A stretch of 64,000 nucleotides of DNA from Sulfobacillus thermosulfidooxidans (lineage in GTDB: Bacteria > Bacillota > Sulfobacillia > Sulfobacillales > Sulfobacillaceae): positions 1,364,001 through 1,428,000 of the forward strand of contig NZ_LGRO01000001.1 of NCBI RefSeq assembly GCF_001280565.1, read 5' to 3'. This document shows positions 28,635 through 38,348 of this stretch, one piece after another. Both the position numbers and the translations under genes were made by a program. Each line of letters begins with the position of its first letter. Position 1 is the first letter of the stretch. The notes under the pieces are model-generated. The model was not told the DNA's origin and ran no database searches. It saw only the letters and a list, made by a program, of their open reading frames with translations.

Positions 28635-28950
28635 ACTTTATCCCCCCTGATGAAACTCCCAACTGGGTAGCCAGGCGGTTGGCGATGTTTTTGTCCAATA
28701 TCGCAAGTACCGCGTGCGGACCCATGCCCATAGAGCGTCCGATATCGATCATTGACCCCGCTTGAACCAACGGAATCCCTAAGTTTTGGGCCCACAGGTG
28801 GTACTTGCGATAAACTGACTCCCCGGCATCGAGTGCAATCAGTATGAGTTTTGCCGTACCCTCATTCATAGCTTTTTGCACTTGGTTATGCCCAGGCGCC
28901 AATTGGCCAGCGCGTTTCGCCAAACCTATCCAGTTTAACCAGTTATCCAC
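28417..28950 (-). CDS. ylxQ: L7Ae-family ribosomal protein YlxQ with long extension
   Basis: The first about 105 residues form a typical L7Ae/L30e-type RNA-binding domain ([14 protein letters not shown] at the start, [14 protein letters not shown] near the end). Normal family length is about 100. Here no stop occurs before infB, and the frame runs a further 72 codons (total 177) into the infB coding region in another frame, adding a Ser/Arg/His-rich basic tail. GTG start, ribosome site AAGGAG, overlapping the ylxR stop by eight bases. Whether the tail is really made is unknown. Confidence 0.85.
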   Translation of the reverse strand: MDNWLNWIGLAKRAGQLAPGHNQVQKAMNEGTAKLILIALDAGESVYRKYHLWAQNLGIPLVQAGSMIDIGRSMGMGPHAVLAILDKNIANRLATQLGVSSGGIKFDRKRKSSSIRVSQRSEVRQSTSDRSSSSSSRREYQESHEHGRTGSRTNGQKHHGGKIATRTANHSNRGKKD

Positions 28951-29221
28951 TGACGTGCTCCTTTTCCACTAACTGTCGCAGCTGATCAATAACTTCGCTT
29001 TGTAGTGTCACTTCTAACGCTCCCTCAAGCCGTTTGGATTTCAGTGCCTGATCAAAACATGTTACCGTAGGACAAATATAGGCCCCACGTCCCGACATTT
29101 TACCGCGCCCGTCAATCGTCACCGTTCCTTGGGGGGTCCTCACGACGCGAATTAACTCCCGCTTGGGACGCGTTGTTCGGCACGCTACACAGGTCCGCAT
29201 TGGTATCTTCTTGGCTTTCAT
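28943..29221 (-). CDS. rnpM: YlxR / RnpM family RNA-binding protein
   Basis: 92 residues from ATG 29221, which shares its A with the last base of the nusA stop (TAATG). Family motifs RTCVACR and SGRGAYIC are present. In Bacillus YlxR (RnpM) binds the RNase P RNA and modulates its activity. A GTG six bases upstream is possible but is spaced worse from the ribosome site GGGAG. Confidence 0.93.
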   Translation of the reverse strand: MKAKKIPMRTCVACRTTRPKRELIRVVRTPQGTVTIDGRGKMSGRGAYICPTVTCFDQALKSKRLEGALEVTLQSEVIDQLRQLVEKEHVSG

Positions 29222-30273
29222 TACCACCAGCTCCCACTATTGGAAACCTGCGACTCAGAACGCAAATCTACCTTCCAACCGGTTAGTTTGGCTGCAAGTC
29301 GAGCGTTTTGCCCTTCCTTGCCAATTCCCAGCGATAATTGATTATCCGGGACCACGACCCGAGCCACACGCGTGTCCGGTTCGACAACCACTTCCGTGAC
29401 TTGAGCCGGGGATAACGCATTGGCGACAAAAACTGTGGGATCGGGATCCCAACGAATAATATCCAATTTTTCCCCGTGCAACTCTTGAACGATTGCTTGA
29501 ACCCGCGTCCCTTTGTTACCCACACACGATCCCACCGGATCGACATTGGGATCGTCGGCCCATACGGCAATTTTGGTCCGTGCTCCCGCTTCGCGCGCAA
29601 TCCCTTTAATTTCGACCACACCATCATGAATTTCTGGCACTTCGAGTTCAAATAAACGCTTAATCAATCCCGGATGATTACGGGAGACAAATATTTGTGG
29701 TCCTTTATTGGTCTTTTTGACCTCCACCACATATAATTTGACCCGTTCGTTAGCTCGCAAACGTTCACCCGGTACCTGCTCACTAGGCATCATAATGGCT
29801 TCAGTACGTCCTAAATCGATATAGACAAGGCCCCGCTCTGCCCGTTGGACTAACCCCGTGACAATGTCGCCTTCTCTTCCCACAAATTCCTCGTAAATCA
29901 ATCCACGTTCCGCTTCACGAATACGCTGCACAATCACTTGTTTAGCGGTTTGAGCAGCAATGCGGCCGAAATTTTTGGGTGTCACTTCAAACTCAAGAAT
30001 ATCGCCTTCCACAGAGCCAGGGCGTATTTCACGAGCCTCGTCCAGCCCTACTTCTAAACGATGATCCTGCACCTCTGCCACGACAGTCTTCTGTGCCCAT
30101 ACTTGTGTAGCTCCGGTTTGCCTGTCAATACGTACGCGCACGTTTTGGGCGGAGGCAAAATTACGCCGATATGCCGAGATAAGCGCCGATTCAATTGCCT
30201 GAAAGAGAATTTCCTTATCTATGCCCCGTTCTCGTTCCAGATCATCTAACGCGCTCAGCAATTCCGAATTCAC
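29221..30273 (-). CDS. nusA: Transcription termination/antitermination protein NusA
   Basis: 350 residues, the short form found in Gram-positives: N-terminal RNA-polymerase-binding domain, S1 domain (about 135-200) and two KH domains (about 205-345), without acidic repeats. It controls pausing, termination and antitermination. GTG start with ribosome site AGGGGGG. First gene of the nusA-ylxR-ylxQ-infB-rbfA-truB-ribF unit; rimP, which usually precedes it, is not present here. Confidence 0.97.
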   Translation of the reverse strand: MNSELLSALDDLERERGIDKEILFQAIESALISAYRRNFASAQNVRVRIDRQTGATQVWAQKTVVAEVQDHRLEVGLDEAREIRPGSVEGDILEFEVTPKNFGRIAAQTAKQVIVQRIREAERGLIYEEFVGREGDIVTGLVQRAERGLVYIDLGRTEAIMMPSEQVPGERLRANERVKLYVVEVKKTNKGPQIFVSRNHPGLIKRLFELEVPEIHDGVVEIKGIAREAGARTKIAVWADDPNVDPVGSCVGNKGTRVQAIVQELHGEKLDIIRWDPDPTVFVANALSPAQVTEVVVEPDTRVARVVVPDNQLSLGIGKEGQNARLAAKLTGWKVDLRSESQVSNSGSWW

Positions 30274-30317
30274 CCAATATCCCCCCTAAAAGGAGCCTTG
30301 GCCCCTGTCAAGCGAAA

Positions 30318-30357
30318 AGAGTGGGAAGATCCCACTCTGAGCCTGATCAATGATCAG
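30318..30357 (-). promoter_or_regulatory. Two tandem hairpins in the nusA leader
   Basis: On the minus strand CTGATCA-T-TGATCAG (30343-30357) is followed by AGAGTGGGA-(3)-TCCCACTCT (30318-30338) and then TTTTCG. The second resembles a terminator with a short T-run. The pair lies 45-85 bases before nusA and could be an attenuator, or simply the end of the preceding transcript. NusA control of its own operon through leader terminators is known in other bacteria. Confidence 0.55.
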
Positions 30358-30358
30358 C

Positions 30359-30830
30359 CTACCTCTAAAATTACTAAAAGTGTCACATCCTTATCTTACC
30401 ACAGTCAGCGAGACGAGAACAACCTTTTGTGGTATCAGCAGTTGCCGGAATATATGATTCATACTTGTCAACTACCCCTATCGGCCTGAGCTCTGTCTCC
30501 TTTCGAATAGGACCCTTCCCCGCAGAGCCTCTTACCGGCGCCCTCCTCCCGAATCCGACAAAGCCATAAATGGCATGCGTCGCCTAGGAATGAAGTGCAG
30601 AGTCCTCCCTCCCGTATCATCGCGAAAGCTGGACCGTGAGCCCCTGTTCCGTGCATGCAGTTAGTCTCCCGCAGAACTAGAAAATATTTTACGTTCAGGA
30701 AATCTCTGACTTTGGGTCATCCCCTCGTCGGGAATACACGAACATCTTCCTTTATTTCCAATACCGGTGCATGTTAACTGCTCGTCAAATCCTTTCGTTG
30801 TGGCGAATAACCCTGTCGACCCGCTCGGAG
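30359..30830. other. About 470 bases without a recognisable gene
   Basis: It lies between the MFS gene and the nusA leader, where rimP would be expected. No frame resembles RimP. Open frames of 60-70 codons on the minus strand lack ribosome sites and family signatures. The middle (30500-30650) is GC-rich. Possibly decayed sequence. Confidence 0.5.
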
Positions 30831-32015
30831 TTAATCCATTGAAGGGCGCCTTCCAAATGTGCCCTGCCAAATGAAAGCCAGACCAATAGACAAGAAGAGG
30901 ACCACTGCTCCGGCTAAGAGCGCCTCTTTAGCGCCCCTAGGCAACAAGTAACCACTCATTAAAGCCAACACAAAGGATCCCAGTGTCCCCGCCGATTGAA
31001 AAACGCCCTGAATTTTGCCGCGCGTTGTATCCGTGGCAAAAGCCATCACATCGGCATTTAACGCAGGTGTAATCAAACTCATGGCAATCGCCTCAATCGA
31101 CGATAACAAGATAGAGATCCAGGGCCACCGAGATAAGGTATAAAGAATAATCATAACGCCATTCAAAATGGCACCGGAATAAATTAGCCGTGGGCGCCTG
31201 GCCGGATTATCAGCCAGACGGCCTGCTAAAAAGTTGAAAAGTAAGTAAGGCAAAGCGAATAGTGTCCACGACAAACTAATGAGCAACGAATCCGCGCCAA
31301 TACTTTGCATATAAATGCTCCAGGTGGCATCATACATGCCTCCTAAACCCATCCATCCAAAATTGATTATGAGCCAACCCACTAAATAACGCCACGGCAC
31401 TGCCGGTGATCCGGTATTGTTTGCGCGTCTAGTGAAGCGCGACACCACTGGTGTCTTGGCGATCCCGGTAATTACGGCAAGTAATGCCGCCAAATCTAGC
31501 ACTGTCCCCACCCAAAACGGAGCCATTAAGCTGCCCGTAGCACTAGCAAGTCCTCCAATCATCGGACCTAGGGCAAATCCGGCCATATAGAACGACGACA
31601 TTAACGCGTACGCGCGTCCTCGGTGTTCTTCTTCCACATAATCCGCCACCAAAGCATTGGCTGCAGGAAGAAAAGCCGCCACGCCAATCCCTTGAAGCGC
31701 CCGGAACAACAAATAATATACGGGAGGCACGGCTAACAAAAACAGAAAGGTTCCCAAAGCGCTAAGAAATGCCCCAACAATTAGGAGGCGTTTTCTTCCC
31801 CAGCGGTCTGACAAGGGACCCAAAATTAGTTGCCCCACAAAGGAAATCAAAGCATAAAGTGCCGCCATTAAACCAATCCAACTTAGTGGCAATCCTCGTT
31901 GCCGAACAAACAATGGCAACAAGGGCAAAATCGATCCAAAGCCACTTTGGATGACCATTGTGGCAATCAATAAAGGCCACAAAGCGCGCCTTGATTGTGA
32001 ATTAGAAAAATGCAA
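30831..32015 (-). CDS. MFS-family efflux transporter
   Basis: 394 residues, about 12 membrane segments. Typical MFS motifs: GPLSDRWGRKRLLIVG after helix 2 and RALQGIGVAAFLPAANAL in helix 4, pointing to a drug:proton antiporter type. Substrate unknown. The TTG start lies inside the end of polC (14-base overlap), with ribosome site AGGAGAG about 12 bases upstream, so it is translationally coupled to the polymerase gene, an unusual partner. It takes the place where rimP lies in Bacillus. Confidence 0.88.
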   Translation of the reverse strand: MHFSNSQSRRALWPLLIATMVIQSGFGSILPLLPLFVRQRGLPLSWIGLMAALYALISFVGQLILGPLSDRWGRKRLLIVGAFLSALGTFLFLLAVPPVYYLLFRALQGIGVAAFLPAANALVADYVEEEHRGRAYALMSSFYMAGFALGPMIGGLASATGSLMAPFWVGTVLDLAALLAVITGIAKTPVVSRFTRRANNTGSPAVPWRYLVGWLIINFGWMGLGGMYDATWSIYMQSIGADSLLISLSWTLFALPYLLFNFLAGRLADNPARRPRLIYSGAILNGVMIILYTLSRWPWISILLSSIEAIAMSLITPALNADVMAFATDTTRGKIQGVFQSAGTLGSFVLALMSGYLLPRGAKEALLAGAVVLFLSIGLAFIWQGTFGRRPSMD

Positions 32016-35000
32016 GCTGATTAGTCTCTCCTAAGTCCTTAAGCGCACCTTGAGCCCTAAGGAGGTCAATGACACTCTTGCTAAGCCGTGCTCGTTGGCG
32101 CAAATCGTCGACAGATAAAAAGGGCGCTTCTTGTCTGGCCTGAATAATATTTTCTGCAGCCGCTTGTCCTAAACCGGGCAGTGCAGCAAAAGGAATTCGC
32201 AAACCGTCCTCTTCAATTTCGAAACGTGTCGCATGCGATTTCTCTAAACTGACGGGATAAAACCGGTATCCTCGGGCCAATAGTTCCCGCGCAATCTCGA
32301 GAACGGTGACCAATCCCTTTTCCTTCGCAGTAGCCTGGTTTCCCTTTTCCTCAATGTCCGCCAGCATCTTGTTGATGGCTTTCAGCCCTCCTAAGACTGG
32401 TTCAGGGTCAAAGTCGGAAGCCCTCACCGAAAAGTAGGTCGCATAAAAGGCCAAGGGATAATATACCTTAAACCAGGCAATACGCCATCCCATCATGACA
32501 TATGCCGCCGCATGTGCCTTAGGAAACAAGTAACTGATTTTGCGGCAGGATTCGATATACCAATTTGGCACATTATGTTCTTTCATCAAGGCTTCTTGTT
32601 CCGGCTTGAGTCCTCGCCCTTTACGCACCGATTCAGAAATGGCAAATGCCGCTTTAGGTTCAATCCCCCGGGCGATTAAATACAACATAATGTCATCACG
32701 GGTCGCAATCACGTCGGATAATCCCCCGAGATTCTGACGAATAATGTCCTGCGCATTATTCGCCCACACTTCTGTTCCATGAGACAACCCGGAGATACGC
32801 ACGAGTTCCGCAAAAGTTTTCGGTTTGGTGTCAATGAGCATCCGACGCACAAAGCTCGTTCCAAATTCAGGAATTCCGAGACTGCCTACCGGGGTGCCGA
32901 TATCCTCGGGTTTTACGCCCAAGGCGTAAACATCACGGAACAAACTCATAGTTTTTTCATCTTGAAATGGCACGCTCTTCGCTGATATGCCTGTTAAGTC
33001 CTCTAACATGCGGATCGCGGTCGGATCATCGTGACCGAGGAGATCGAGTTTTAACAGGCGGCCTTCGATGGAATGGTAATCGAAATGGGTCGTGATAATA
33101 TCCGAATTGCGATCATCCGCGGGATGTTGGACAGGACAAAAATGGTGAATATCCTCATCACGGGGCACAACCATTAGACCACCAGGATGTTGTCCCGTCG
33201 TCCGTTTGACCCCCGTGATGCCTGACGCCAGCCATTCTAGTTCAGCACCAGACACCTCCCGTCCTTTTTCCCTTGCCCAAGCTAATACCAATCCGATCGC
33301 CGTTTTTTGGGCAATCGTCGCAATAGTACCCGCCCGGAAGACGTGTCCTTCACCGAATAACACTTCGGTATATTTATGGATTTCGGGTTGATATTCCCCT
33401 GAAAAGTTCAAGTCAATATCTGGTACTTTATCGCCCTCAAAACCTAAAAAGGTTTCAAAAGGAATATCTTGTCCATCACCGATTAGTCGCGTCTGACAAC
33501 GGGGACAATCTTTCGCGGGAAGATCAAATCCAGATCCCACCGATCCATCGGTCACAAATTCTGTATAGCGACATGACGGACATCGATAATGGGGAGGCAA
33601 CGGATTCACTTCGGTAATGTCCAAAAATGTGGCTACAAGTGAAGAGCCCACCGAACCCCGCGATCCCACTAAATATCCATCATCCAGCGATTTTTTTACT
33701 AGGCGGTGGGCGATGTAATAAATGGACGAGAACCCGTTTTGCACGATTGAACGAATTTCCTTGTCGAGCCGGGCTTGAACAATGTCTGGTAAAGGATCGC
33801 CATATAATGCCTTGGCTCGTGCAATAGGATAGTCTTGAATAGTTTTTTCGGCTTCGTCCAATTTCGGCGAAAATAGGCCGTCGGGTACTGGCTTAATCGG
33901 TGGAATTTGCTGAGCGAGATTCCAAGGGTCGTCAATCACGATTTTTTGCCGCACATCATCGGACAACCAATCGAAATTGTCCCACATCTCGTCAGTTGTG
34001 CGAAAATGCAGGTCATCATCGGCATCATGTAATTCTCCTTTGGCCGTAGTCGCCAGAATCTCCCGGAAAATTTTTTGATCGGGCCGAATATAATGCGCAT
34101 CGGATACGGCCGGAGTAGGTTTATCATATTTTTGACCCAGCCCGATCAAATCTGAAATCCACTTTTGGACCTGTTCAGCATTTCCTAAATTTTCTTCACG
34201 GATCAACGACTTGACGGCACTGACTGGACCGACTTCCCAGTAATCATAAAACCTAGCCAAGCGGGCCAAGTCATCGTCCGATGCTCCCCGGAATAATGCG
34301 TCTTGAATCTCACCGCCATGAAGAGGCGAACCCAAGAGCCAATATTGACGTCCCTCCTCGAGAAGCTGACGCCGCACACGAGGAACCCGGTGAAACGTTT
34401 CGAGATGGGATGTGCTGATAAGACGGTAAAGCGCTTCGATCCCGTCTTGTGATCGCAAGAGCACTGTGACCGGGGTGGGACGTCCAATGGTATAGGAAAT
34501 GGGCACAGATTCGGTTAGAGCCGATAAATCACCTAAAGTCCCGTCTTGGTGCTGTAACAATTTTAATAGGAGTAAACCGGTTGCTTCCGCATCAGCCAAA
34601 GCCCGGTGATGCTGGGACAACGGAATCTTGAGGTAATTGGTTAACGGTCCTAACCCATGACTCTTCATTTCCGGCAGTCGGATTCTCGCCAACGCCAGCG
34701 TATCGATTACCGGGAATCTCCACGCATCTTGGGGAAAAACGCGGTGAAACGCCCGTGACATAAAACCCATATCAAATCGGGCATTGTGGGCCGCCAAAAC
34801 AGCACCCGAAGCGAAAGCAAAAAAATCGCGAAAGACCGTCTCGGAATCTGGGGCGTGAAGGACTTCGTCGGCCCGGATTCCAGTGATGTCCTGCGTCGCT
34901 TGAGAGATTTTTCTGGTTGGTTTCAGCATCGAATGAAACCGGTCCACAATCGTGCCGTTTTCAATCTTTACCGCTCCTAACTCGATGACCTCATGAACGC

Positions 35001-36159
35001 GGGGAGATAGTCCCGTCGTTTCCACATCTAATACAACAATGGGCCGGTTCTCTAGCGTGCCATCAATCTCGGGAACATAACCCGTTAAGGGGGAAATCCT
35101 GTCGTCGACCATATTTACTTCGACCCCATAGATTGCCTGAATCCCTGTCTTTTTACTCAGGCTTTCAAGTTCTGGATAGGTTTGAACCACCGCATGATCT
35201 ACAATGGCCACATGACTATGCCCGAGACTCTTTAAATGCTGGAATAAGTCCGGTAAATTGATCAGGGCATCGCCCGCACTCATCCGACTGTGCACATGAA
35301 GTTCAATGCGTTTGCGAGGCGCATTGTCAATCTCTACGTTCATTGGGGATATAATGCCTGCATGTTTGACACGTAAAATCTTCTCGCCATTATACTTGTC
35401 TTCTTCTACCTGACCTTGGACCTTTACAAATACGCCTGGACCCATCAGTGACAGATCCGGGAAGGATTGACCCCGGCGTTCCGAATAACGAAGGCGGACA
35501 GCATGATGCATATCGGTGAGAACAGCACTCCAGTGACGCAAATTATCGCGCCCTACCCGGATGTCGGTACTGACAATTTGGCCCATTACTACCACGTCCT
35601 TACCCTCCAGCAGGGCATCGATCGGCATGGGCTCTCCATCTGGTACGCCATTTCCAATGACGTTGTTGGAGTCAGAAGCTGAGGACGACACATCGACGGG
35701 AAGAACAGGGTCAGGTTCAGGAGGTGCCGGACTTAAGACGTGGTCATGCCAGGCAGGCATATCAGGCCAGTATCGCTGCAAACGAGCAACGCCACCCCAT
35801 TGCTCAAAAAGTTTATAGGCCACGTTATTGGGAAAGGTCACGAAAATCCCTACAGAGTCCAGTTGAACCTGTTCGGGATCGAGCAATTGACCAATCCCCG
35901 ATCCCGTCAGTGAAAAGATTTGTTGCAGGCGTTCACCGGGCTCAGATGACCACGGGTATTCGTCCCAAACCACACGGCGTCCCCATTGATTACTCAGGTA
36001 ATCCGCTAACCGGCGAAGCCCTTCATTTCCTTCGGGTGATTTCTCTACGAGCACAATCCGAATTTGATTCTGGCTGACTTCTGCCCACAGCGGTTCGAAA
36101 TGGCCTAGGGTCTCTATCTGTTCCTCATATAGCCATCTTTGTAAGCGGTCTGTCAGCAT
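32002..36159 (-). CDS. polC: DNA polymerase III alpha subunit, PolC type
   Basis: 1385 residues. In order: N-terminal domain, OB-fold (about 175-260), PHP domain first half (ELHVHSRMS), an inserted DEDDh proofreading exonuclease (VVLDVETTGL, about 370-540), PHP second half, then the polymerase core with PDIDLNFSGEYQ and a zinc-type cluster (CPSC...CPRC) before it, and a C-terminal helix-hairpin region. This is the replicative polymerase of low-GC Gram-positives. ATG with ribosome site GAGGGA. The last 14 bases are shared with the MFS gene. Confidence 0.97.
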   Translation of the reverse strand: MLTDRLQRWLYEEQIETLGHFEPLWAEVSQNQIRIVLVEKSPEGNEGLRRLADYLSNQWGRRVVWDEYPWSSEPGERLQQIFSLTGSGIGQLLDPEQVQLDSVGIFVTFPNNVAYKLFEQWGGVARLQRYWPDMPAWHDHVLSPAPPEPDPVLPVDVSSSASDSNNVIGNGVPDGEPMPIDALLEGKDVVVMGQIVSTDIRVGRDNLRHWSAVLTDMHHAVRLRYSERRGQSFPDLSLMGPGVFVKVQGQVEEDKYNGEKILRVKHAGIISPMNVEIDNAPRKRIELHVHSRMSAGDALINLPDLFQHLKSLGHSHVAIVDHAVVQTYPELESLSKKTGIQAIYGVEVNMVDDRISPLTGYVPEIDGTLENRPIVVLDVETTGLSPRVHEVIELGAVKIENGTIVDRFHSMLKPTRKISQATQDITGIRADEVLHAPDSETVFRDFFAFASGAVLAAHNARFDMGFMSRAFHRVFPQDAWRFPVIDTLALARIRLPEMKSHGLGPLTNYLKIPLSQHHRALADAEATGLLLLKLLQHQDGTLGDLSALTESVPISYTIGRPTPVTVLLRSQDGIEALYRLISTSHLETFHRVPRVRRQLLEEGRQYWLLGSPLHGGEIQDALFRGASDDDLARLARFYDYWEVGPVSAVKSLIREENLGNAEQVQKWISDLIGLGQKYDKPTPAVSDAHYIRPDQKIFREILATTAKGELHDADDDLHFRTTDEMWDNFDWLSDDVRQKIVIDDPWNLAQQIPPIKPVPDGLFSPKLDEAEKTIQDYPIARAKALYGDPLPDIVQARLDKEIRSIVQNGFSSIYYIAHRLVKKSLDDGYLVGSRGSVGSSLVATFLDITEVNPLPPHYRCPSCRYTEFVTDGSVGSGFDLPAKDCPRCQTRLIGDGQDIPFETFLGFEGDKVPDIDLNFSGEYQPEIHKYTEVLFGEGHVFRAGTIATIAQKTAIGLVLAWAREKGREVSGAELEWLASGITGVKRTTGQHPGGLMVVPRDEDIHHFCPVQHPADDRNSDIITTHFDYHSIEGRLLKLDLLGHDDPTAIRMLEDLTGISAKSVPFQDEKTMSLFRDVYALGVKPEDIGTPVGSLGIPEFGTSFVRRMLIDTKPKTFAELVRISGLSHGTEVWANNAQDIIRQNLGGLSDVIATRDDIMLYLIARGIEPKAAFAISESVRKGRGLKPEQEALMKEHNVPNWYIESCRKISYLFPKAHAAAYVMMGWRIAWFKVYYPLAFYATYFSVRASDFDPEPVLGGLKAINKMLADIEEKGNQATAKEKGLVTVLEIARELLARGYRFYPVSLEKSHATRFEIEEDGLRIPFAALPGLGQAAAENIIQARQEAPFLSVDDLRQRARLSKSVIDLLRAQGALKDLGETNQLAFF

Positions 36160-36249
36160 CTTAATCCCTCACACGTGACATCTTTAACTAAGCGAATCGA
36201 ATTGCATCTTTTACAGCTTTATCAATTGACAAATGATAAAAATCGGACC

Positions 36250-36891
36250 TTATATTCGGGGAATTTCCCGAATGATCTCCCAATACATGCGCATGCGTGC
36301 CGCAAATCCTTTGGCAAGTCCTAATTTTTCTTCTTTCATGACTTGTGACACATCTTTCAAAATGACTTCTTTGGGAACTTTACCCATGCGTTTTAACTGC
36401 CGATGCAGCTGCAATTCGACACCAAAACGGGCTTCATCGATGTGATCGACGCCAGTCAATAAAGCACGCCGCAAAACGCGTTGACCTGATAAAAACGGTG
36501 CTAAAGCCTGAGCCCAGTCCGTGCTCGTGCGGCCGCCGTCAAAAATCCCCACCGTGGCATCGGTTTCACCATCTAGCACCGGTTTCAGCAGCTGTTGCAC
36601 ATGAGGCACGGTTAAGCCGATGAGATCGGCATCTAGGAATAAGAGAATTTCAGCATCGGCGGCTTCGGCTCCCACTTTTAAAGCCGCCCCTTTACCCTGA
36701 TTTTCAACTTGGTCGATTACCGTCACTTTGGGAAAACTGGCAGCGACCTCTCCCGTGCGGTCTAATGACCCGTCATTAACAACAATGATTTGGTCGATTT
36801 CCGGTACCTGACACAAAACTTGTAAGACACATGCGATATTAGCCTCTTCATTATAAGCCGGCACAATCGCAGCAACGCGTTCTCTCGACAT
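36250..36891 (-). CDS. GT2-family glycosyltransferase
   Basis: 213 residues, GT-A fold. N-terminal IVPAYNEEANI and IIVVNDGSLDRT, then the metal/nucleotide-sugar motif FLDADLIGL. Resembles small family-2 transferases such as dolichyl-phosphate mannose or glucosyl-3-phosphoglycerate synthases. Donor and acceptor cannot be told. No membrane segments. It lies between proS and polC, 26 bases after proS, probably in the same transcript. Confidence 0.85.
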   Translation of the reverse strand: MSRERVAAIVPAYNEEANIACVLQVLCQVPEIDQIIVVNDGSLDRTGEVAASFPKVTVIDQVENQGKGAALKVGAEAADAEILLFLDADLIGLTVPHVQQLLKPVLDGETDATVGIFDGGRTSTDWAQALAPFLSGQRVLRRALLTGVDHIDEARFGVELQLHRQLKRMGKVPKEVILKDVSQVMKEEKLGLAKGFAARMRMYWEIIREIPRI

Positions 36892-36917
36892 GGACCCACA
36901 CCCTCATTCGCATGAAC

Positions 36918-38348
36918 TTAATAGGCCCGGGCGAACAACGCACGGTATTGGCTTGGTTCATCACAAACAACGCAGTGGCCTGTTACGGGAGATTCGCCAA
37001 AGGGCAAACACCGAATCGTGATACCCGTTTCAGTTTTTAGGCGCGTTGCACATTCTTCGCTTCCACACCAGTCGCCCCGGAAAAAGCCTCGATATCCATA
37101 TTGATCCATTTCCTGGTAATTGGCAATCGCATAGGAGTGCGATTGTTGAAATTCTTTGGCCTGACGAAATAATTCGTCCTGAACGGCATTTAATAACTCG
37201 GGCACTTTGGCCAGTAAGTCGGATTCCGGCACACTGATCTTTTCCCCGGTGTCGCGTCTTGCTATCATGACTTGGTTTTTGGCCATATCCTTAGGCCCGA
37301 TTTCTATGCGCAAGGGTACCCCACGCATTTCCCAATCATTAAACTTGTAACCCGGAGTAAATTCATCCCGATCATCCAATTTCACGCGCGCGACGGCGGT
37401 CAAACTCGAGGCTAAATTTCTCGCATGCGCGAGGACTTTTTCCCGTTCATCTCCGCGTCCAATCGGCACAATGACCACTTGAATGGGCGCGACTTTCGGC
37501 GGCAAGCGCAGGCCTTTGTCATCCCCATGAACCATGATCAATGCACCGATCATACGGGTAGAGCTCCCCCATGATGTTGTCCATCCATATTTCAGGACAC
37601 CATCTTCATCCAAAAATTGAATGTCGAACGCCTTGGAAAAATGCTGGCCGAGAAAGTGCGACGTGGCAGTCTGAAGGGCCCGTCCATCCCCCATTAACGA
37701 TTCCAAGGTATAGGTATCAACAGCTCCGGCAAAGCGTTCCCCTGCACTCTTGACTCCTTGAATCACAGGGATGGCTAAATATTCCTCAATAACCTCTCGG
37801 TAAATTTCCAATTGTTGCAAGGTTTCTCGTAAGGCTTCATCAGCAGTACGGTGTACTGTATGTCCCTCTTGCCACAAAAATTCAGTCGTACGTAAAAAGG
37901 GGCGGGTCGACTTTTCCCAGCGTAGAACATTGGCCCATTGGTTAATTAACACCGGCAAATCCCGGTAGGAATGAATCCACTGGGAGTACATCGCGCCAAT
38001 AATGGTTTCTGAAGTGGGTCTCACGGCCAACCTCTCGGGCAAGACTTCACGTCCCCCCATTGTGACCCAAGCCACTTCTGCGGAAAATCCTTCGATATGT
38101 TCGGCTTCCTTGGCTAAGAGATGTTCCGGAATCAAGAGCGGGAAATAGGCATTCTCGTGACCGGTTTCCTTAAATCGGCGGTCCATTGCCTCTTGAATAA
38201 ACTCCCAAATGCGATAACTATAGGGCTTCATGACCATAAAGCCCTTCATGGGCGCATAATCAACCATGTCGGCTTTTCTTATAACATCCACATACCATTG
38301 GGAAAAATCACTTGACTTGGGGGTGATTTCCTTCAGAACTTTGTCCAC
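36918..38348 (-). CDS. proS: Prolyl-tRNA synthetase, archaeal/eukaryal-like type
   Basis: 476 residues from GTG 38348; the ribosome site GAGGAGG lies about 9 bases upstream, so the longer frame from 38372 is rejected. Class II core with RPTSETIIGAMYSQW, FLWQEGHTVH and GWTTSWGSSTRM, an anticodon-binding domain and a C-terminal zinc-type extension (CATRL...CVVC). Length (about 480) and lack of the INS editing insertion mark the type found in archaea, eukaryotes and some bacteria. Starts inside the end of ispG (41-base overlap). Confidence 0.95.
   Translation of the reverse strand: MDKVLKEITPKSSDFSQWYVDVIRKADMVDYAPMKGFMVMKPYSYRIWEFIQEAMDRRFKETGHENAYFPLLIPEHLLAKEAEHIEGFSAEVAWVTMGGREVLPERLAVRPTSETIIGAMYSQWIHSYRDLPVLINQWANVLRWEKSTRPFLRTTEFLWQEGHTVHRTADEALRETLQQLEIYREVIEEYLAIPVIQGVKSAGERFAGAVDTYTLESLMGDGRALQTATSHFLGQHFSKAFDIQFLDEDGVLKYGWTTSWGSSTRMIGALIMVHGDDKGLRLPPKVAPIQVVIVPIGRGDEREKVLAHARNLASSLTAVARVKLDDRDEFTPGYKFNDWEMRGVPLRIEIGPKDMAKNQVMIARRDTGEKISVPESDLLAKVPELLNAVQDELFRQAKEFQQSHSYAIANYQEMDQYGYRGFFRGDWCGSEECATRLKTETGITIRCLPFGESPVTGHCVVCDEPSQYRALFARAY

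Noticed and set aside
30359-30830. Decayed rimP
   Set aside because: No frame resembles RimP in this interval.
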